Shown: piece by piece, positions 8,617-22,157 of the stretch
Layout: each line of letters starts with the position of its first letter
Numbering within the stretch: position 1 is the first letter of the stretch
DNA from: Oryzibacter oryziterrae
GTDB lineage: Bacteria > Pseudomonadota > Alphaproteobacteria > Rhizobiales > Pleomorphomonadaceae
Reading direction: 5' to 3'
Assembly (NCBI RefSeq): GCF_021864535.1
Contig: NZ_JAKJIC010000006.1
Coordinates: 62,001-126,000 of the forward strand
DNA length: 64,000 nt
Program-made: the position numbers and the translations under genes
Notes under the pieces: generated by a model
Seen by the model: only the letters and a program-made list of their open reading frames with translations
Databases searched by the model: none
What the model was told of the DNA's origin: nothing

Positions 8617-8740
8617 ATCTCGCTCTTTTAGGTGCAATTCTGGGCTCAAGCAATCGTTCCGCATCGGTTCGACTCTACGCCGCCAACACCTTCTATCTGT
8701 GAAATAGAGACGCAGTCACCGCAGTTTTATGTGGCAAAGG

Positions 8741-8873
8741 CGCCGCAGAATTGCGGTGACTATTCGCCCAATTCACGTGTGTCGCCCGCTGTTCGTCCTC
8801 TGCCCTTTCAGTGAATTGGGCCAACTGTCACCAGGCAATTCGTCCTCGCCTGGACTGCAGGCCCGATTTTGCC
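8741..8873. repeat. ~130-bp repeat, left copy flanking the AT-rich gene
   Basis: About 90% identical by eye to 9910-10041, in the same orientation. It contains a long hairpin whose arms are roughly GGTGAC..GTTCGCCCAATTCA and TGAATTGGGCCAACTGTCACC (two mismatches in the better-preserved right copy), with a ~36-nt loop. The arm ends GGTGAC/GTCACC are shared with the short palindromes at 8230 and 10163, so these are one repeat family. A further perfect inverted pair, AGTCACCGCA (8714) and TGCGGTGACT (8752), overlaps its left edge. Confidence 0.85.
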
Positions 8874-9027
8874 GGCCTCATCCGGTCGCTGCCCTTTTGC
8901 AATCAAAAATATTTTATATTATCAAATACACTTTATATGATATTAAAATGTACGGCATTATACAAAAAATAACTAGGGAAGGATAATATTGGTTGCAGTG
9001 CGATACATAGTAAATTCGGAAATATAA

Positions 9028-9738
9028 ATGCCCATTCCATACATCCTATCGTGCCTTCTTACGGCGATAGTCACATATCCGGCTGGTAGCTTATTCTATC
9101 CGCAAGTCGTTTCTATTGCGGTTTTTGTGCATGTTTATTTCGAATCGAGATCAGCAGGGCGCGCAGAGAATGAAGTCGTGACGGAATTCGATGCTGGTAT
9201 ATTCATGATATACGGAGCTTTGGCTTTTTTCTCATCGTGCTTGCCAATCATGATGCCTGACAGTCTCGTGGCCACGGTCGCGCATTCGACAAATTTTTCC
9301 AGAATCTCTGAATATATTGTAAATTACACGGCTTATGTGAACCCTGTTCTTCGAGTTGATGGAGCGGAAAAACTATACCTCTGGACCGTGTTCATGTATG
9401 TCATTCCGACGACCATCGCATGCTCGCACAGCCGGATGATCAGATATATTGGATATTATATGTCTCGAGGATCTAGGAAATCTCTTTTCTCTGTTTCAGA
9501 TAAAATAAAGGCATATATCGGTATATCTATTATGTTTATAGGTCTTGATGGTTATTTTAAATTCACAAATGTCTATATGAATTTGTATGCAAATCACTGG
9601 TATTCTGGAATTATCTATAATTTTTCTAAGGGGAGATTTCTTCTATTGGCGAAGGGCTCCGTATTCACTTTGATGTTGTTGCTTCTGTCGCTGTCTTGCT
9701 TGATGGCTATCCCTCACCAGTTACGCACGAAGGCCTAA
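9028..9738 (+). CDS. AT-rich multi-pass membrane protein of unknown function
   Basis: A 236-residue protein with about five hydrophobic segments (near residues 5-25, 55-80, 115-132, 160-180 and 205-230) and many Tyr, Ile and Phe residues; I recognise no family. Its base composition (many AT-ending codons such as ATA, TTA, AAT) contrasts sharply with every neighbour, a clear sign of foreign origin. GGAA lies 7 bp before the ATG. Its stop codon lies inside a fragment of the palindromic repeat (AAGGCCTAACCGTCACC), so the natural C-terminus may have been replaced. Direct repeats flank it at 8741 and 9910. Confidence 0.6.
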   Translation: MPIPYILSCLLTAIVTYPAGSLFYPQVVSIAVFVHVYFESRSAGRAENEVVTEFDAGIFMIYGALAFFSSCLPIMMPDSLVATVAHSTNFSRISEYIVNYTAYVNPVLRVDGAEKLYLWTVFMYVIPTTIACSHSRMIRYIGYYMSRGSRKSLFSVSDKIKAYIGISIMFIGLDGYFKFTNVYMNLYANHWYSGIIYNFSKGRFLLLAKGSVFTLMLLLLSLSCLMAIPHQLRTKA

Positions 9739-9822
9739 CCGTCACCTTTGTTCCCGACCATTCCGAGCGAGACCCTCGCTTCCCGCGCAGAGGGTGACAG
9801 GAAACGCCGGCTCTCGCATCTG

Positions 9823-9873
9823 TCCTTCTCCCCTTGTGGGAGAAGGTGCCCGGTAGGGCGGATGAGGGGTGTG
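9823..9873. repeat. Rhizobial-type intergenic palindromic element
   Basis: CCTTCTCCC-CTTGT-GGGAGAAGG forms a 9-bp hairpin followed by a degenerate GGTGCCCGGTAGGGCGGAT second hairpin and GAGGGGTG. Very similar elements are scattered between genes in many Rhizobiales genomes (RIME-like). It lies between the AT-rich gene and the right copy of the ~130-bp repeat. No gene is visible in 9739-10329. Confidence 0.65.
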
Positions 9874-9909
9874 GGTGCCTGCATTTGGCGCGAGCTGCCG
9901 ATCCTTTCA

Positions 9910-10041
9910 CGCCGCAGAATTGCGGTGACTGTTCGCCCAATTCAGGTGTGCCGCCCGCTGTTCGTCCTTTGCCCTTTCAGTGAATTGGGCCAACTGTCAC
10001 CAGGCAATTCATCCGCGCCTGGACTCCCGGCCCGAATTGCC
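9910..10041. repeat. ~130-bp repeat, right copy flanking the AT-rich gene
   Basis: Direct repeat of 8741-8873 with one small indel near its end. Here the long hairpin arms match at 19 of 21 positions (GGTGACTGTTCGCCCAATTC with the partner ending AACTGTCACC), and an inner pair CAGGCAATTC/GAATTGCCTG adds a second hairpin at its right end. Confidence 0.85.
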
Positions 10042-10137
10042 TGGTGACAGCTATCCGAACTCACTCTCCCCCTTGCGTCTGCCTCCAACCGGCAGTCCAT
10101 GAGTTCGAAAAGCAGTCACCGCAATTCTCCGCGCTCT

Positions 10138-10209
10138 GCAAAGGCGTTCGCAACTGCAACCGGTGACCGTTTCCCCGAAGGGGTAACTGTCACCCTCTGT
10201 ACCCGGCGA
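10138..10209. repeat. Interspersed palindromic repeat, copy 2 of the short form
   Basis: Core at 10163-10195 has arms GGTGACCGTTTCCCC and GGGGTAACTGTCACC around a CGAA-like loop. Loop and arm differences from the copy at 8230 partly compensate each other, so the hairpin is kept. AGTCACCGCA at 10114 precedes it, as near the left ~130-bp copy. Confidence 0.8.
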
Positions 10210-10329
10210 TTCCAAGTGCTGGCCTTTCCGACTTCATTCAGCCACGAGCCTCTGTCGCTTCTGCTCGCGCGTTGTTTTTGACGCTTTTCCCGCCTATCAT
10301 TCAGCCGCAGCCCGACGGGGACAGACGCC

Positions 10330-10620
10330 ATGAAGCCCTCAAATGCCCTTGAGTCGAACCGTGACATCATCCGGCGCGTAGTGGAGGCCCATCGCGCCGA
10401 GAATGCGCGCGTGTTCGGGTCGGTCCTGCGAGGCGAGGATACCGATGGCAGCGACCTCGATATTCTCATCGATCCGACTGCCGAGACGACACTGATGGAC
10501 GTTGCCGCCATTCAGTTGGAGTTGCAGCGCCTTCTTGGGGTGTCCGTCGATGTGCTGACTCCGCGTGCCTTGCCCGACGCCCATCGCAGCAGGATTCTGT
10601 CGGAGGCTGTGCCTGTATGA
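10330..10620 (+). CDS. MNT-type nucleotidyltransferase (MntA-like antitoxin), orphan
   Basis: A 96-residue minimal nucleotidyltransferase. The signature GSVLRGEDTDGSDLDILID carries the GSxxRG helix and the two catalytic aspartates of the D-x-D motif, so it looks active. In MntA-HepT systems this antitoxin adds AMP to the partner HEPN ribonuclease toxin encoded directly downstream, usually with overlapping start. Here the expected overlapping ATG exists but its frame stops after five codons, so the toxin is missing. The gene sits at the right edge of a repeat-rich accessory patch. Without a toxin it may be inert, or may act on a HEPN protein encoded elsewhere. Confidence 0.85.
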   Translation: MKPSNALESNRDIIRRVVEAHRAENARVFGSVLRGEDTDGSDLDILIDPTAETTLMDVAAIQLELQRLLGVSVDVLTPRALPDAHRSRILSEAVPV

Positions 10621-10634
10621 GCAAGGCGCCATAA
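10617..10634 (+). pseudogene. Probable five-codon remnant of the HEPN toxin partner
   Basis: An ATG overlaps the MNT stop (ATGA) exactly where HEPN toxins normally begin, and reads Met-Ser-Lys-Ala-Pro before a TAA. HEPN partners often begin with Met-Ser-Lys, so this looks like the start of a gene whose body was deleted. Chance cannot be ruled out for so short a piece. Confidence 0.4.
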
Positions 10635-10726
10635 CTCCCCCATCCTAACCCCTTCTTAACCACGATCGTTTACCAATTGTCAGGAGTTGCGCCCCCGGTG
10701 GCGCGTGGCAGTGAGTGGTCGGGGTG

Positions 10727-12136
10727 ATGATCGGGCGGATCAGGGCGGTGGTGCTGGCACTGGTGGCGATGAGCCTGCCGGGGGGGGGCCATGCGCAATC
10801 GGTTCCCGATGGCACCGACGACACGCTGGCGACGCCTGTGAGTGCCGATGCGCCGGTCGATCCGGCGACGCAGGATCCCTATCCGGTCGACGACCTCAAG
10901 GGCCCGAACGACACGGTGACGGCACCGCAGCAGCCACCGGTCGGACTGGCCCTGCGTCCGGCCATCGATCCCACGCCGCTGCGCACCGTCGTCCGGCCCG
11001 TCGATCCCCAGCAGAGCGCCAAGCTGCCGGTTACCGGTCCGATCCCGCAGGCGGTCGATCGCGAAGGGGATGCGCGGGCCGAATATGATCCGATCGGCCT
11101 CAAGGTCGGCAGCTTCACCGTCAATGTCACGTCGACAAGCGGTGTCGGCTATACCCATCATTCCACGTCGGGCAACGAGGTCTATCTGCGCAGCAGCGGC
11201 GAGGTCACCGGCAAGTCCGACTGGGACAGCAACAGCGTCGACTTCACCTTGCGCGGCGCCATCAAGCGCTCGGTCAGCGGCACCGACGAGCTGAAGCCGG
11301 AGGGCGACGCGATCCTCAACGGCAGCTTCGCCATCACCGACGTGGACCGGCTGCTCGCCGGCGTCGCCTGGACCTTGCGCGACGACGACGACACCACTGG
11401 CAACATCCACACCTTCTCGGGCACTGTCGGCTATGAGCGGTCGGCGGGGCTGATCGGCCTGCGCTCCAGCTTCGGCGTCGACCGCAGCCTCTATGACAAG
11501 GGCGCCGATCGCGACAACACCACGCTGTCCGGCTCGCTGCGCCTGTCGCTTGATAGCGGCGCCGTGGTGGAGCCCTTTGTCGAGGGCGGTGTCTTCACCC
11601 GCCTGTTCGACGCGCACACCGACAGCAACGGTTATCGCCGCTCGGGCATCGGCGGCGAGCTCAAGGGTGGCTTCACCATCGACGATGGTCCCGTTACCGG
11701 CGAGATCTCGGCCGGTTATGCCCTCGAGGATGTGGACGATCCGGCACTGCAGGATATCCGCGGCTTCATTGTCGACGGCAAGATCAACTGGGCGGCGACC
11801 GAGCTGACCACCGTGTCGGCGACGCTCGCCACCAGCCTCGACCCCACCACCTCGGCCGGGGTGTCCGGCACGGTGACGCGCGAGGGCACTGTCTCCGTGC
11901 AATATGCGCTGGCACCCAATGCCTATGTCTTCGGCGGCGGCGGTCTGAGCTTCAAGGACTATGTGGGAAGTTCGCAATCCGAACTCACCAGCACGCTGAC
12001 CGCCGGTGCGGGCTACCGTCTCAACAGGACGGTCGAGCTCGGCCTGACGGCGACGCACAAGATGGTGGACGCGTCCACGTCAGGCGGGGACTATACCGAA
12101 AGTTCGGTCGAGGCGACGCTGACCTTGCGTCATTGA
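10727..12136 (+). CDS. Outer-membrane beta-barrel protein (BBP2-like)
   Basis: A 469-residue secreted protein with a signal peptide (cleavage likely after GGGHA), a Pro/Asp/Thr-rich linker to about residue 105, then a long series of alternating amphipathic beta-strands rich in Thr, Gly and aromatic residues (VTSTSGVGYTHHS, GKSDWDSNSVDFTLRG, LTAGAGYRLNRTVELGLTATH) ending EATLTLRH, compatible with an outer-membrane barrel. The architecture resembles rhizobial putative outer-membrane beta-barrel proteins (BBP2_2). Function, perhaps pore or surface polysaccharide-related, is not deducible. ATG at 10727 is preferred to a GTG four codons earlier; ribosome-binding signal is weak. Confidence 0.75.
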   Translation: MIGRIRAVVLALVAMSLPGGGHAQSVPDGTDDTLATPVSADAPVDPATQDPYPVDDLKGPNDTVTAPQQPPVGLALRPAIDPTPLRTVVRPVDPQQSAKLPVTGPIPQAVDREGDARAEYDPIGLKVGSFTVNVTSTSGVGYTHHSTSGNEVYLRSSGEVTGKSDWDSNSVDFTLRGAIKRSVSGTDELKPEGDAILNGSFAITDVDRLLAGVAWTLRDDDDTTGNIHTFSGTVGYERSAGLIGLRSSFGVDRSLYDKGADRDNTTLSGSLRLSLDSGAVVEPFVEGGVFTRLFDAHTDSNGYRRSGIGGELKGGFTIDDGPVTGEISAGYALEDVDDPALQDIRGFIVDGKINWAATELTTVSATLATSLDPTTSAGVSGTVTREGTVSVQYALAPNAYVFGGGGLSFKDYVGSSQSELTSTLTAGAGYRLNRTVELGLTATHKMVDASTSGGDYTESSVEATLTLRH

Positions 12137-12246
12137 GCGGCGGCGCGCGGCGTTTGCGGCCAGAGTTCCCTAAGCGTGACATTCCGGCCTGCCCTGACGG
12201 GGGCGCGGGCGACATATCCGCGACAAACCCGCCGCCTTGTCACGCA

Positions 12247-12274
12247 AAAGGGCGACCCAAGCGGATCGCCCTTT
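12247..12274. terminator. Bidirectional intrinsic terminator between the barrel gene and galU
   Basis: AAAGGGCGA pairs with TCGCCCTTT (9 bp). In the galU direction the stem is followed by a T-run extension (CCCTTTTG), making it the likely galU terminator. Confidence 0.8.
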
Positions 12275-12298
12275 CAAGTCCTTGCAATATCAGCTGTT

Positions 12299-13180
12299 TC
12301 AGCCCTTGGCGATGATGGCTGAAAGCTCGCCGGCGATATCGGCGTGAATGTCCTTGCGGTCGAGGGCATAGGCCACATTGGCCTGCAGGAAGCCCAGCTT
12401 GGTGCCGGTGTCATAGGTCGTGCCGCGGAAGCGGACGCCATAGAACGGGTCTTCCTTGGCAAGACGAAGCATGGAGTCGGTCAGCTGAATCTCGCCGCCG
12501 GCGCCCTTTTCCTGGTTGGCCAGAAGTTCAAAGATCTTCGGCTGCAGAATATAGCGGCCGGAGATGAAGAGGTTCGACGGTGCTTCCGACGGCTTCGGCT
12601 TTTCGACCATGCCGGTGACTTCGAACACATCTTCGGAAATCGTCTTGCCGGTGGCGACGACACCATATTGATGCGTCATCGACGGATCGCATTCTTCGAG
12701 GCTGAGGATATTGCCGCCGGTGGTGGCATAGGCTTCCACCATGGACTTGAGGCAGGGGGTGTGATGCTTCATCAGCATGTCCGGCAGCAGCACCGCAAAG
12801 GGTTCATCCCCCACGATATCCCGGGCGCACCACACCGCATGCCCCAGCCCCAGCGGCTCCTGCTGGCGGGTGAAGGAGGTGGTGCCGGCACCCGGGCGCT
12901 CGGCCTTCAGAAGCTCCAGCGCTTCCTTCTTGTTGCGGGCGGCGAGCGTTGATTCAAGCTCGAAGGCCATATCGAAATGGTTTTCGATGACTTCCTTGCC
13001 GCGACCAGTGACGAAAATGAAGTGTTCGATGCCGGCAGCCTTGGCTTCATCGACGACATATTGCAGGGCTGGACGGTCCACGACCGTCATCATTTCCTTG
13101 GGGACGGCCTTGGTTGCCGGAAGAAAACGTGTGCCGAGACCGGCGACGGGGAAAACAGCTTTACGAATACGCTTGGACAT
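12299..13180 (-). CDS. galU: UTP--glucose-1-phosphate uridylyltransferase
   Basis: A 293-residue GalU making UDP-glucose from UTP and glucose-1-phosphate for polysaccharide and cell-envelope synthesis. The nucleotide-binding signature RKAVFPVAGLGTRFLPATKAVPKEM is at the N-terminus, with VDRPALQYVVDEA, PFAVLLPDML and EKPKPSEAPSN further on, all typical. ATG at 13180 (Met-Ser-Lys) has GGGAG 7 bp upstream and is preferred over the TTG codons before it. Monocistronic, with its own terminator. Confidence 0.95.
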   Translation of the reverse strand: MSKRIRKAVFPVAGLGTRFLPATKAVPKEMMTVVDRPALQYVVDEAKAAGIEHFIFVTGRGKEVIENHFDMAFELESTLAARNKKEALELLKAERPGAGTTSFTRQQEPLGLGHAVWCARDIVGDEPFAVLLPDMLMKHHTPCLKSMVEAYATTGGNILSLEECDPSMTHQYGVVATGKTISEDVFEVTGMVEKPKPSEAPSNLFISGRYILQPKIFELLANQEKGAGGEIQLTDSMLRLAKEDPFYGVRFRGTTYDTGTKLGFLQANVAYALDRKDIHADIAGELSAIIAKG

Positions 13181-13441
13181 CAACAAACTCCCGCGGGACT
13201 TGCGCGCTCCTCCGAGTAGGCGAGGGCGGACAAGTCTATGACTTCTACTTTAGCCGAAATTGGTTCAGAATTATGAAATACTGCTGTCATTCCAATGGAT
13301 TTTGACGGCAGTGCCCATCCGTAAAGTTCCGGAGTTCAGGCTGGAAAGGTGCATCTCGTTTACCTCGCGTTTACCATGGGGCGCCTCAAGTGATCTCAAG
13401 CATGTTTTGTGCCTTTCCTTGACAACCGATCGGATTTTCCC

Positions 13442-14716
13442 ATGCCCGGAACGCCATTTCCTCGCCTTGTCCTGTCGGGTCTGATGTCCGTCCTGCTGGT
13501 CGCCTGCGGCTCGCTGGGCGGTGAGGTCGGCCTTGATACGCCAACCGCTTCGGCGGTGCCGGCGCTGTCCGATGGTGCGATTCCCCAGGAATTCCAGACG
13601 TTTGTCGAAGGTTTGTGGCCGGCGGCGTCCGCAGCCGGCGTCAGCCGAGCCACCTTCGATCGTGCCTTTGCCGGCGTTGGCCCCGACCCGGAAGTGTTGC
13701 AGAAGGCCGGGTTCCAGCCGGAGTTCAACCGCAAGATCTGGGACTATCTCGACGACATGACCGCTGACAGCCGCATCGCGACCGGTCAGCAAATGCTCGC
13801 CCGCTACAGCGGCCTGCTCGATCAGATCGAGGCCCGCTATGGCGTCCAGCGTCAGGTGGTGCTGGCGGTCTGGGGCATGGAGAGCACCTATGGCAAGATC
13901 CTTGAAGACCGAACCAAGGTGAAGAATGTGGTGCGCGCCTTGGCAACGCTTGCCTGGAAAGGCGGCAGCCGCGCCGGCTATGGTCGCCAGCAACTCATTG
14001 CAGCGCTTCGCATTCTCGAACGCGGCGACATCGACGCGCCGCACATGACCGGCAGCTGGGCCGGTGCCATGGGGCAGACGCAGTTCATCCCAACCACCTA
14101 TCTTGGCTCTGCCGTCGATTTCGATGGCGACGGTCACCGCAACATCTGGACCTCGGTGCCCGATGCGCTTGCCTCCACCGCCAATTACTTGCGCAAGGCC
14201 GGCTGGCAGTCCGGCGCCACCTGGGGCTATGAGGTCAGCCTGCCGGTGGCACCTGCGTTCTCCGATGGCAGCACCGCCTCCGTCGGCGATTGGGTGAAGC
14301 GGGGCGTCGTCAGGGCCACCGGGGCGCAGTTCCCCCGCCTCACCGATCGGGCCACGCTCTATCGGCCGGCCGGTCCCGAGGGGCCGGTGTTCCTGCTGCT
14401 GCATAACTTCACGGTCATCAAGCGCTACAACGCTGCCAACGCTTATGCGCTTGGCGTCGGCCATCTTGCCGACCGCATTGCCGGCGGTGGCCCCTTTGTC
14501 GCCAAGTGGCCGCGCGGTTATGAGCCCCTCGACGAGGCCGGACGCACGGAGTTGCAGGGGCTTCTCAAGGCCAGGGGCTACGCAATCACCAAGGTTGATG
14601 GCAAGATCGGCGCCGAGAGCCTGACGGCCATTCGGACCTATCAGGCATCGGTTGGCTTGCCGGTTGACGGCAACGCGTCACTGGAGTTGCTGCAATATCT
14701 GCGCTCGGGGCGATAG
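13442..14716 (+). CDS. Lytic murein transglycosylase, MltB family, with peptidoglycan-binding domain
   Basis: A 424-residue lipoprotein. An N-terminal signal with lipobox LLVAC (acylated Cys near residue 21) is followed by a SLT_2/MltB catalytic domain (about 50-340) with catalytic Glu147 in VWGMESTYGK, the GSWAGAMGQTQFIPTTYL motif and the DFDGDGHRNIW loop. A C-terminal PG_binding_1 domain (about 365-420, GYAITKVDGKIGAESLTAIRTYQ) is present. It cleaves glycan strands to 1,6-anhydro ends during wall turnover. The ATG at 13442 was chosen because it begins the signal peptide; an upstream GTG would add eleven residues. A DUF459 gene follows after 21 bp, probably in the same operon. Confidence 0.92.
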   Translation: MPGTPFPRLVLSGLMSVLLVACGSLGGEVGLDTPTASAVPALSDGAIPQEFQTFVEGLWPAASAAGVSRATFDRAFAGVGPDPEVLQKAGFQPEFNRKIWDYLDDMTADSRIATGQQMLARYSGLLDQIEARYGVQRQVVLAVWGMESTYGKILEDRTKVKNVVRALATLAWKGGSRAGYGRQQLIAALRILERGDIDAPHMTGSWAGAMGQTQFIPTTYLGSAVDFDGDGHRNIWTSVPDALASTANYLRKAGWQSGATWGYEVSLPVAPAFSDGSTASVGDWVKRGVVRATGAQFPRLTDRATLYRPAGPEGPVFLLLHNFTVIKRYNAANAYALGVGHLADRIAGGGPFVAKWPRGYEPLDEAGRTELQGLLKARGYAITKVDGKIGAESLTAIRTYQASVGLPVDGNASLELLQYLRSGR

Positions 14717-14737
14717 TCTGCGGCGTGGAGGGGAAGG

Positions 14738-15799
14738 ATGACGGCGGTGCGCCACGGGCTGGCTCTGATCATGCTGCTGGCTGTTTGCCTGACGTCCGGG
14801 GTTGCCTCGGCACAGGAGGTGGACCGGCGCCCCTTCATCATGCGCCTGTTCGGTATCGGTGAGGAGCCACCAGCCGGGCCGCCGCAAGGCGCCAAGATCA
14901 TCAACGTGCCGCAAGCGCTGAAGGCGCGCCCTGCCGTGCCGCAGGTGATCATCGCGCCGAAGGATGAGGATGCGCGCGTGGTGCTGGTCATCGGCGATCG
15001 GCTGGCCAGCGATCTTGCGCGGGGGCTCGACGTCGCCTTTGCCGACGCGCCCGACGTGCGGCTCGAGACCGATGTCGTCGACCCCTCCGGTTTGCGCGAC
15101 CAGAGCGCCACGAACTGGCGGGAGCGGCTCGAAGCGCGCCTGGCCAAGGAACCGCGCCCGGCGGCGGTGGTCGTGATGTTCGGCCTCGACGATGCCGGAC
15201 CGATCACCACTGAAGACCGGGAGGTCGCCTTTCCGTCTGCCGACTGGGAGATCGTCTACAAGGCTCGGGCCGACGGGATCATCAATCTTGCGCGCAATCG
15301 CAATCTGCCGCTCCTTTGGGTCGGTCTCGTCCCGGTCGCGGACGCTGCGCAGACCAACAGCCTGATCTATCTCGATTCGATCATTCGGGCGGAAGCGACC
15401 GGCGGCGATGTGTCCTACGTGGACGTCTGGGATTCCTTTTCCCTTGCGGGGGCCTTCACGGTGTCGGGGCCGGATATCTCCGGTCAGGTGCGCCAGTTGC
15501 GGCTGAAGGACGGGACGGGCTTCACCCGCAGTGGAGCGCGCAAGCTTGCCTTCTACGTGGAGCAGTCATTGCGCCCGTTGCTGGATCGACCGAACCGCAC
15601 GAAGGACCTGCTCGGCAGCGCGACGGGGGAGGGGCTGGTGATGCTTCTCAACGACCCGCAAGCGGCGACCGACGATCATCTGGTCACCGCGACCGACCTC
15701 AGCCTGCCGAAACCGGGCTCGCCGATCCACAGTCTCGTGGTCGAGGGGCATCCGGTTGCGCCGGTGCCTGGGCGCGTCGACGACCTTGCCTCGGACTGA
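14738..15799 (+). CDS. DUF459 (SGNH-hydrolase-fold) exported protein, probably degenerate active site
   Basis: A 353-residue protein with a signal peptide (cleavage after GVASA) and a DUF459/SGNH-like domain: VVLVIGDRLASDLARGL, WRERLEARL, VVVMFGLDDAG, PLLWVGLVPV and GFTRSGARKLAFYVE. The usual GDS nucleophile block reads GDR and the terminal D-x-x-H is not evident, so acetyl-esterase activity is doubtful; many rhizobial DUF459 proteins I recall also deviate here. A C-terminal tail of about 70 residues is low in structure. It is likely co-transcribed with the preceding transglycosylase, suggesting a role in cell-wall metabolism. Confidence 0.75.
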   Translation: MTAVRHGLALIMLLAVCLTSGVASAQEVDRRPFIMRLFGIGEEPPAGPPQGAKIINVPQALKARPAVPQVIIAPKDEDARVVLVIGDRLASDLARGLDVAFADAPDVRLETDVVDPSGLRDQSATNWRERLEARLAKEPRPAAVVVMFGLDDAGPITTEDREVAFPSADWEIVYKARADGIINLARNRNLPLLWVGLVPVADAAQTNSLIYLDSIIRAEATGGDVSYVDVWDSFSLAGAFTVSGPDISGQVRQLRLKDGTGFTRSGARKLAFYVEQSLRPLLDRPNRTKDLLGSATGEGLVMLLNDPQAATDDHLVTATDLSLPKPGSPIHSLVVEGHPVAPVPGRVDDLASD

Positions 15800-15819
15800 C
15801 GACACGGAGCAAATGCACA

Positions 15820-15848
15820 ACGGGCCGGTGCTGCTGGCACCGGCCCGT
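15820..15848. terminator. Bidirectional terminator between the DUF459 gene and gltD
   Basis: A perfect 12-bp stem, ACGGGCCGGTGC with GCACCGGCCCGT, around a 5-nt loop, lies between the two convergent genes; there are no long T-runs. Confidence 0.75.
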
Positions 15849-15875
15849 CAGGATTTGTCTTGAAACCGCTTGAGC

Positions 15876-17294
15876 TTAGCGCGGCAGGACGCTGGAGCCC
15901 ATCAGGAACTCGTCGATGGCGCGGGCGGCCTGACGGCCCTCGCGGATGGCCCAGACCACCAGCGACTGGCCACGGCGCATGTCGCCGGCCGCGAAGACCT
16001 TGGGAACCGACGTCTTGTAGTCGAGCTCGTTGGCCTTGACGTTGCCGCGCGCGTCCTTGTCGACGCCAAGGGCGTTGATCATGCCCTCGTGCACCGGCGA
16101 GACGAAGCCCATGGCCAGCAGGACGAGGTCAGCCTTGAGCGAGAATTCCTTGCCGGCGACCGGCTGGAACTTGGCGTCCACCTCGGTGCATTTCACCTCG
16201 GTCACGCGGCCGTCCTTGCCTTCGAAGGCGATGGCGGTCACAGCGAACAGACGCTCGGCGCCTTCCTCATGCGAGGACGAGGTGCGCAGCTTCATCGGCC
16301 AGTTCGGCCAGGTGGTCAGCTTGTCTTCCTTGACCGGCGGACGCGGCATGATCTCGAGCTGGGTGACCTTGAGGGCGCCCTGGCGCACGGAGGTGCCGAT
16401 GCAGTCCGAACCGGTGTCGCCGCCGCCGATGACGACGACATGCTTGCCGCCGGCGAGGATCGGCTCGACATTGTCGAGCGGCTCGTCGGAAACGCGGCGG
16501 TTCTGCTGCGGCAGGAACTCCATGGCGAAATGCACGCCGGAGAGGTTGCGGCCGGGGATCGGCAGGTCGCGCGGCTTTTCCGAACCGCCCGACAGCAGCA
16601 CGGCGTCATGCTCGGCCTGCAGCGTCTCGATGGCGACGTCGGTGCCGACCTTGACGTTGAAGTGGAAGATCACGCCTTCGGCGACCAGCTGGTCGACGCG
16701 ACGCTGCACCACCTTCTTGTCCAGCTTGAAGTCGGGGATGCCGTAGCGCAGGAGACCGCCGGCGCGGGCGTTCTTCTCGTAGACATGCACTTCATGGCCG
16801 ACGCGGGCGAGCTGCTGGGCAGCGGCAAGGCCTGCCGGGCCGGCGCCGATGACGGCGACCTTCTTGCCGGTCTTGACCTTGGCGATCTGCGGCTCCAGCC
16901 AGCCTTCCTTCCACGCCTTCTCCACGATGGTCGCTTCGATCTGCTTGATCGAAACGGGGGTGTCCTCGAGGTTCAGCGTGCAGGAGGCTTCGCAAGGCGC
17001 CGGGCAGATGCGGCCGGTGAAGTCGGGGAAGTTGTTGGTGCTGTGCAGATTGCGCGACGCGGTCTCGTAATCGGCGTTGTAGACCAGATCGTTCCAGTCG
17101 GGGATCTGGTTGTTGACCGGGCAGCCGCGATGGCAGAAGGGCACGCCGCATTCCATGCAGCGGGCCGCCTGCCGTTCGATCTCCGGTTCGGAGAGCGGCA
17201 GCGTGAACTCGTTATAGTGACGAATGCGGTCGGCGGCAGGCTGATACTTCAGCTCCTGGCGATCAAATTCGAGAAAGCCGGTGACCTTGCCCAT
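15876..17294 (-). CDS. gltD: Glutamate synthase (NADPH) small subunit
   Basis: A 472-residue beta subunit of NADPH-glutamate synthase, which passes electrons from NADPH via FAD to the large subunit. The N-terminal ferredoxin-like region carries [15 protein letters not shown] and CPAPCEASC for two [4Fe-4S] clusters; the FAD motif [19 protein letters not shown] and the NADPH motif [11 protein letters not shown] follow. It ends [12 protein letters not shown]. It follows gltB with a gap of 123 bp, an unusually roomy spacing, yet clearly the same transcription unit. Together they assimilate ammonia as glutamate with glutamine synthetase. Confidence 0.96.
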   Translation of the reverse strand: MGKVTGFLEFDRQELKYQPAADRIRHYNEFTLPLSEPEIERQAARCMECGVPFCHRGCPVNNQIPDWNDLVYNADYETASRNLHSTNNFPDFTGRICPAPCEASCTLNLEDTPVSIKQIEATIVEKAWKEGWLEPQIAKVKTGKKVAVIGAGPAGLAAAQQLARVGHEVHVYEKNARAGGLLRYGIPDFKLDKKVVQRRVDQLVAEGVIFHFNVKVGTDVAIETLQAEHDAVLLSGGSEKPRDLPIPGRNLSGVHFAMEFLPQQNRRVSDEPLDNVEPILAGGKHVVVIGGGDTGSDCIGTSVRQGALKVTQLEIMPRPPVKEDKLTTWPNWPMKLRTSSSHEEGAERLFAVTAIAFEGKDGRVTEVKCTEVDAKFQPVAGKEFSLKADLVLLAMGFVSPVHEGMINALGVDKDARGNVKANELDYKTSVPKVFAAGDMRRGQSLVVWAIREGRQAARAIDEFLMGSSVLPR

Positions 17295-17417
17295 CTTTCA
17301 CTCCAATCCAAGTCTCTTCGGTCCGGGAGGGGCGGCGTGCGGCTTTGCGAAGCGCGCGCCTGCCTGTCGTCTCTGGACCCTTCTTCATTCAAGCGAGGGT
17401 TAGGGGGAGGCCGAGGA

Positions 17418-22157
<4,740 letters not shown>

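Noticed and set aside
9748..10047. A 99-codon plus-strand frame after the AT-rich gene
   Set aside because: It runs through two repeat elements and has no gene-like features.
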